NCBI GenBank assembly: GCA_025698895.1
Contig: JAILWO010000002.1
Location: 1,364,001 to 1,428,000, forward strand
Direction: 5' to 3'
DNA from: Rhizobiaceae bacterium
GTDB taxonomy: Bacteria; Pseudomonadota; Alphaproteobacteria; Rhizobiales; Rhizobiaceae
DNA: 64,000 nucleotides
The position numbers were made by a program, and so were the translations under genes. Under the pieces are notes generated by a model. The model was not told the origin of the DNA. It saw nothing but the letters and a program-made list of their open reading frames with translations, and made no database searches. Positions within the stretch are counted from its first letter, which is position 1, and each line of letters begins with the position of its first letter. Of the stretch, positions 60,125-64,000 are shown one piece after another.

Positions 60125-60559
60125 ATGCTTCGCATTCTCTCGAGCTTTGCAATTGCCGCGGTCGTGGGATTGACCGGCCTGTTTTCGACGCCAGCGCCAG
60201 TATTGGCGCAGAGCGCCGTGGTGCAACTTGTCGGCCATCGCGACTATGGGCCGCGCCGTCATTATGATGATGCCAGACGGCACTATCACTGGCGAGAACA
60301 TGGCCGGCGGCATTGGCATCGGCCAGCCTACCGGCACTATCGCCGCCATTACCCGCGTCCCTATGTCGAGTTCCACTTCGGCACGCCTCACTATGTCCGC
60401 CCGCGCTACGCACGCCCGAGCTATGTTCGCCCGGCCATGCGTTTTTCGCCGGCCCACTACAGATGGTGCGAAGCGAGATATCGTTCGTACAGGACCTGGG
60501 ACAACAGCTGGCAGCCCTACCACGGTCCGAGGCGTCAGTGCATTTCGCCCTATGGGTGA
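60125..60559 (+). CDS. BA14K-like exported protein
   Basis: This 144-residue protein has a signal peptide (cleavage near VLAQS) and a His/Arg/Tyr-rich middle. Its C-terminal [20 protein letters not shown] is followed by GPRRQC, the typical BA14K ending of Rhizobiales surface proteins, with two Cys. Those proteins are immunoreactive or lectin-like. The His-rich part could bind metal. Confidence 0.78.
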   Translation: MLRILSSFAIAAVVGLTGLFSTPAPVLAQSAVVQLVGHRDYGPRRHYDDARRHYHWREHGRRHWHRPAYRHYRRHYPRPYVEFHFGTPHYVRPRYARPSYVRPAMRFSPAHYRWCEARYRSYRTWDNSWQPYHGPRRQCISPYG

Positions 60560-60629
60560 CCGCAGGCCTTAACCAAGCCTTGACTCTGTCCGGTTTACCA
60601 TGTGTGGCGGCATGGCCGGCAGATGACGG

Positions 60630-60935
60630 ATGGCTGAGGTGGCTGAAGAAAGTAAAACCTCGGAGCAGCGGGTCGAACATCGCAAGCGGGTGATAAAGGG
60701 CGCTTCCATCCTCATGGGCGTCAAGAATTCCGAGATCGCCTGTGTGGTGCGCAACATGAACAGCGGTGGCGCGGAACTGAAGGTTCCCGCCGAGACGCGC
60801 GTGCCGGAGGAATTCCTGCTTTACGTTCCCCTCGACGGCACAGGCTACCGATGCCGGGTGCGATGGCGCAGCGGCGACCGCATCGGCGTGATGTTCACCG
60901 GAACCGAGCCCAAGCCCCATTGGCATTACGGCTGA
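60630..60935 (+). CDS. PilZ domain protein
   Basis: This 101-residue protein has the cyclic-di-GMP-binding PilZ pattern: RVEHRKRV for the RxxxR switch, and NMNSGGAEL for the (D/N)xSxxG motif. It has only the single domain. It should be a c-di-GMP effector or adaptor for motility or polysaccharide control. Confidence 0.85.
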   Translation: MAEVAEESKTSEQRVEHRKRVIKGASILMGVKNSEIACVVRNMNSGGAELKVPAETRVPEEFLLYVPLDGTGYRCRVRWRSGDRIGVMFTGTEPKPHWHYG

Positions 60936-61019
60936 CGGCAAGCTTCGCACTTGAACCCCGAGGGCCACGGTGTCATGTGAGGATGCAGTTAAACACGCTT
61001 CCTCTCTTCGAGCCCGCTC

Positions 61020-61847
61020 ATGGTCACTTATCTCGACGCCGACGTGGCGCCCCTGAAGAACACCGGCCAGATCCGCCTCTACGGGCCGGATGCCTTCGAG
61101 GGAATGCGGCGCGCCTGTCGCCTCACCTCCGATTGCCTTGATGAACTCGCCGCGCGGGTGAAGCCCGGCGTCACCACCGAGGAGATCGACCGCTTCATTC
61201 TCGAATACGGAATGGATCACGGCGCACTGCCCGCGACCTTGAACTATCGCGGCTACACAAAGGCTTCCTGCACGTCGATCAACCACGTGGTCTGCCACGG
61301 AATTCCCGATGCCAAGCCGTTGCGCGAAGGCGACATCGTCAATGTCGACGTGACCTACATCGTCGACGGATGGCACGGCGATTCCAGCCGCATGTATCCG
61401 GTCGGCCAGATCAAGCGGGCCGCCGAGCGTCTGCTGGAAGTCACGCATGAATGTCTCATGCGCGGAGTGGCTGCCGTGAAGCCCGGCGCCCGTACCGGCG
61501 CGATCGGCGCCGCGATCCAGGCCTATGCCGAAGGCCAGCGCTGCTCGGTGGTGCGGGATTTCTGCGGCCATGGCGTCGGACGTCTTTTTCACGACGCGCC
61601 CAACATCCTGCACTATGGCAGCGCGAATGAAGGCGTCGAGATGCGGCCGGGCATGATCTTCACCATCGAACCGATGATCAATCTCGGCCGCCCGCATGTG
61701 AAGGTGCTGTCGGACGGTTGGACCGCCGTGACGCGCGATCGGTCGCTCTCGGCCCAGTACGAACACACGGTCGGCGTTACGGAAACCGGAAGCGAAGTCT
61801 TCACACTGTCCGCGAACGGACTCGACCGCCCCGGTCTTCCGAACTAG
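61020..61847 (+). CDS. map: Methionine aminopeptidase
   Basis: This 275-residue type I enzyme removes N-terminal Met. Metal ligands are present: [18 protein letters not shown] for the two Asp, [13 protein letters not shown] for the His, FTIEPMI and YEHTVGVTE for the two Glu. CHGIPDA also fits. The length is normal. It is 34 bases upstream of radC. Confidence 0.96.
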   Translation: MVTYLDADVAPLKNTGQIRLYGPDAFEGMRRACRLTSDCLDELAARVKPGVTTEEIDRFILEYGMDHGALPATLNYRGYTKASCTSINHVVCHGIPDAKPLREGDIVNVDVTYIVDGWHGDSSRMYPVGQIKRAAERLLEVTHECLMRGVAAVKPGARTGAIGAAIQAYAEGQRCSVVRDFCGHGVGRLFHDAPNILHYGSANEGVEMRPGMIFTIEPMINLGRPHVKVLSDGWTAVTRDRSLSAQYEHTVGVTETGSEVFTLSANGLDRPGLPN

Positions 61848-61881
61848 CCTTGCCGGCGGCGTCAGGGGGAGAGCGCGCCGC

Positions 61882-62667
61882 ATGACACGATCGCGATCCG
61901 ACAAGCCCGTCCCGCCACAGGACGAACGCGGCTTCTTCGCCGAGTCGCGCCCGTCGGGCGCCCTCCCCGCTGTCGGAGAACCGAGGTCGGCGGACGCGCC
62001 GCATTACCTGGGACACCGCGACCGTCTGAGGACGCGTTTTGCCGAAGGCGGTCACGCCTCGCTGGCCGACTATGAGCTCCTCGAACTGTTGCTCTACCGA
62101 TCCATTCCGCGCAGCGACACCAAGCCGGTCGCCAAGGCTCTGTTGCAGACATTCGGCTCGCTTGCCGAGATCTTCCGCGCCCCCCCCGCCCTGCTCCAGC
62201 GCGTCAAAGGAGTCGGCCCCTCCGTGGCGCTCGACCTAGCTCTCGTTGGAGCGGCGACCGAACGAATGCTGCGCGCCGAGGTGAAGGGACGGGAGGTGCT
62301 GGGATCTTGGCGGCAGGTCCTCGGCTACTGCCGGACGGCCATGGCGTTCGAGGCACGCGAGCAGTTTCGCATCCTGTTCCTCGACAAGAAGAACGGCCTG
62401 CTTGCCGACGAGATCCAGCAGACCGGTACCGTCGATCACACGCCGGTCTATCCACGCGAAGTGGTCCGGCGCGCGATCGAACTGTCGGCCACGGCCGTCA
62501 TTCTGGTCCACAACCATCCCTCCGGCGATCCGACTCCTTCGCGCGCCGATATCGAGATGACGAAACTCGTGGCGGAGGCAGCGAAGTCGGTCGGCATCAC
62601 GGTGCACGACCACATCATCGTGGGACGAAACGGTCACGCGAGCCTTAAAGGCCTGGGCTTACTGTAA
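61882..62667 (+). CDS. radC: RadC family protein (JAB1/MPN domain)
   Basis: This 261-residue protein has an N-terminal helix-hairpin-helix ([20 protein letters not shown]) and the RadC JAMM-like motif [30 protein letters not shown] is typical. The historic DNA-repair role is uncertain. The disordered N-terminus of about 40 residues is common in Rhizobiales. Confidence 0.93.
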   Translation: MTRSRSDKPVPPQDERGFFAESRPSGALPAVGEPRSADAPHYLGHRDRLRTRFAEGGHASLADYELLELLLYRSIPRSDTKPVAKALLQTFGSLAEIFRAPPALLQRVKGVGPSVALDLALVGAATERMLRAEVKGREVLGSWRQVLGYCRTAMAFEAREQFRILFLDKKNGLLADEIQQTGTVDHTPVYPREVVRRAIELSATAVILVHNHPSGDPTPSRADIEMTKLVAEAAKSVGITVHDHIIVGRNGHASLKGLGLL

Positions 62668-62820
62668 TACATAAAATTTTATTTATATTCTGAATACATA
62701 CTACCAAGGTATTGATGTTAAACGTGAATTCTGCCGTTAACCACGCTTGATAATAGTTAACAATTTCTTATCGCTTCCGTTAAGGTTAACTCGGTTCAGT
62801 TAACCGTTGCGGAGCAGATC
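62668..62820 (+). promoter_or_regulatory. AT-rich upstream region with regularly spaced GTTAA boxes
   Basis: The stretch is strikingly AT-rich against the GC-rich surroundings. GTTAA boxes start at 62717, 62736, 62756, 62779 and 62799, roughly every 20 bases, plus one at 62785. Most continue as GTTAAC. The layout suggests binding of a regulator on one face of the helix before the methyltransferase gene. The box resembles half of a CtrA site (TTAA-N7-TTAA), but the N7 spacing is absent. Confidence 0.45.
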
Positions 62821-63531
62821 ATGTCGTTGACCGAAACCATCTCGCACGCTGAAGTCGCGCGGAACCCTTATCTGGATCGGACAAGCATCGAGTTTCGGTT
62901 CCGGGCGCGCCGTTTCGCCGAGATCAAGCGACTGATCTCGGCGATCCTTGACGAAAAAGGGCATGCCGAAATCCTGGATCTGGGTGGCACCGAGACCTAC
63001 TGGCTCGCCGGCGGGGACTTCATCAAGTCCAATCGGCATCGCCTGTCGATCACCATGGTCAACCCGGAGGAACAATCGGTCGACGACCGTGACCTGTTCA
63101 CGTTCGAAATGGGCAATGCCACCGATCCGGAACTGTTCGGCGATCGCCGCTTCGACCTGGTGCATTCCAATTCCGTCATCGAGCATGTCGGGCAGGTCGA
63201 GGATATGAAGCGCTTCGCCATGAACGTCAGGCGCCTGGCGCCGCGCTACTACGTCCAGACCCCGAACTACTGGTTCCCCTACGAGCCTCATTTCCGGGTG
63301 CCGGGTTTCCAGTATCTGCCGGAATTCGTTCGCGCCCGTCTGCTCACCCGCTTCTCACTGGGGTTCTTCGACCGGATCGAGCGTCTCGAGGAGGCTCAGG
63401 ACATTGTCACCCATCACAGGCTGGTATCGACGCGCCAGATGCGCCGCTTCTTTCCCGGCGCGCGTGTCTTTCACGAGAAGGTCTTCGGCCTCAACAAGTC
63501 GATCATCGCAGTGCGCGACAGCCTCGCATAG
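62821..63531 (+). CDS. Class I SAM-dependent methyltransferase
   Basis: This 236-residue protein has the SAM-binding motif I (EILDLGGTETYWLAGGD) and FDLVHSNSVIEHVGQVEDM as motif post-I/II. YYVQTPNYWFPYEPHFRVPGFQYLPE is typical of methyltransferases of this type in polysaccharide and O-antigen contexts. The substrate is unknown. GGAG precedes the ATG. It stands behind a distinctive regulated-looking promoter region. Confidence 0.82.
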   Translation: MSLTETISHAEVARNPYLDRTSIEFRFRARRFAEIKRLISAILDEKGHAEILDLGGTETYWLAGGDFIKSNRHRLSITMVNPEEQSVDDRDLFTFEMGNATDPELFGDRRFDLVHSNSVIEHVGQVEDMKRFAMNVRRLAPRYYVQTPNYWFPYEPHFRVPGFQYLPEFVRARLLTRFSLGFFDRIERLEEAQDIVTHHRLVSTRQMRRFFPGARVFHEKVFGLNKSIIAVRDSLA

Positions 63532-63570
63532 GCCCGGCCGCCAGTCGGGGGCGGTGCGGTCGCCTTGCGC

Positions 63571-63786
63571 TCAGGCGACCCTGTCCTTGGAGCTCTCACG
63601 CGCGCGTCCCTGTTTCAGGCCGCGAATGGTGTCACCAGCCTCGAGTTGGGCCATCTCGATGAGATAGGCGAGCATATCGCATCGTTCGGCCTCCGCCATT
63701 ACGCGCAACTGTCCAAGCATCGACTGGACGTAGTCCAGCGTTTCGATCCGTCGCCGTGCTGACGGCTTGTCCAGGCTGTGGCGCAT
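63571..63786 (-). CDS. Small helical hypothetical protein
   Basis: This 71-residue protein starts after GGGAGA. RRRIETLDYVQSMLGQLRVMAEAERCDMLAYLIEMAQLEAGDTI is fully helical and of a type common in Rhizobiales genomes. Function unknown. It is convergent with the methyltransferase gene. Confidence 0.6.
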   Translation of the reverse strand: MRHSLDKPSARRRIETLDYVQSMLGQLRVMAEAERCDMLAYLIEMAQLEAGDTIRGLKQGRARESSKDRVA

Positions 63787-63887
63787 TGCGATCTCCCAGG
63801 GCCAATGGCGAGTGGGAAGCTTCAATTTAGAGGGTAATGAAAAATTACCGAAGATTGCAACAAGCAAAATGTTCTATTTTTGGTTGT

Positions 63888-64000
63888 ATGCACACCAACC
63901 GCAGAATCTGGGCGCTGGCCCTTGACCAGGCGACGGCTCACGGCCATGTGACGGGACTGCTGCCGGCGCGACTTACGCGCGGACAGACTAGGGAATCCGA
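63888..64000 (+). CDS. Start of an unknown gene, truncated by the window edge
   Basis: ATG at 63888 opens a frame (MHTNRRIWALALDQATAHGH and onward) to the window end. The ribosome site is weak, but an AT-rich region with TTGCAA precedes it. Coding is likely but unproven. Confidence 0.35.
   Translation, partial: MHTNRRIWALALDQATAHGHVTGLLPARLTRGQTRES

Noticed and set aside
62668-62820. Canonical CtrA binding site
   Set aside because: GTTAA boxes are abundant, but no pair has the TTAA-N7-TTAA spacing, so the assignment to CtrA is not made.

Overview
This window is alphaproteobacterial chromosome, most likely from a Rhizobiales bacterium close to Mesorhizobium, Nitratireductor or Aquamicrobium (Phyllobacteriaceae). 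The evidence is the high G+C coding bias, the order rlpA-dacA-tmk-holB-metG-tatD-MBL hydrolase, a BA14K-type protein, and the style of the phage genes. No tool was run, so family names come from reading the translations.

Left flank (1-7.9 kb). The window opens inside a sugar-type ABC importer operon (two permeases and an ATPase) that ends in a cysteine-type sulfatase, which suggests uptake and desulfation of a sulfated substrate. Next is a copper cassette: a small exported Met/Cys/His-rich protein, a TAT-exported multicopper oxidase with a Met-rich loop, and an exported DUF411 protein. An internally deleted IS481-type element follows. It keeps both inverted ends and a 5-bp target duplication.

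Prophage (7,946-45,979, about 38 kb). A 14-bp direct repeat equal to the 3' CCA end of tRNA-Ser(UGA) marks both ends. The integrase and tRNA-Ser sit at the right end. From left to right it carries an AlpA-like regulator, a primase-polymerase/helicase, a SieB-like exclusion protein on the opposite strand, an HNH nuclease, an HK97-type head module, a tail module, tail fibres with an SGNH esterase, and a lysis cassette ending at a strong terminator. The tape-measure gene is fused in frame to the C-terminal part of a tail-tip J protein, and the genes that normally lie between them are missing. The phage is therefore probably defective for tail assembly. A roughly 14-kb accessory and immunity region follows (32-46 kb). 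It holds three genes that look like host cargo (DksA-like zinc finger, universal stress protein, SulP transporter), many small or unknown genes, a tandem-duplicated DNA-binding-like family, and an XRE repressor region with two matching operators.

Right flank (46-64 kb). This is ordinary housekeeping chromosome: a cell-wall and replication/translation operon (rlpA, dacA-like, tmk, holB, metG, tatD, MBL hydrolase, YbaK), tRNA-Lys(CUU), a PhzF-type isomerase, a MacAB-like efflux system, an atypical NUDIX protein, a BA14K protein, PilZ, map, radC, and a methyltransferase behind an unusual AT-rich region with regularly spaced GTTAA boxes.

The observations most worth following are the tape-measure/J fusion, the eight-hairpin non-coding stretch at 29.8-30.0 kb, the recurring NDN(L/K/T) peptide motif in unrelated prophage proteins, the SulP-Usp-DksA cargo inside the phage, and several uncharacterised accessory genes.
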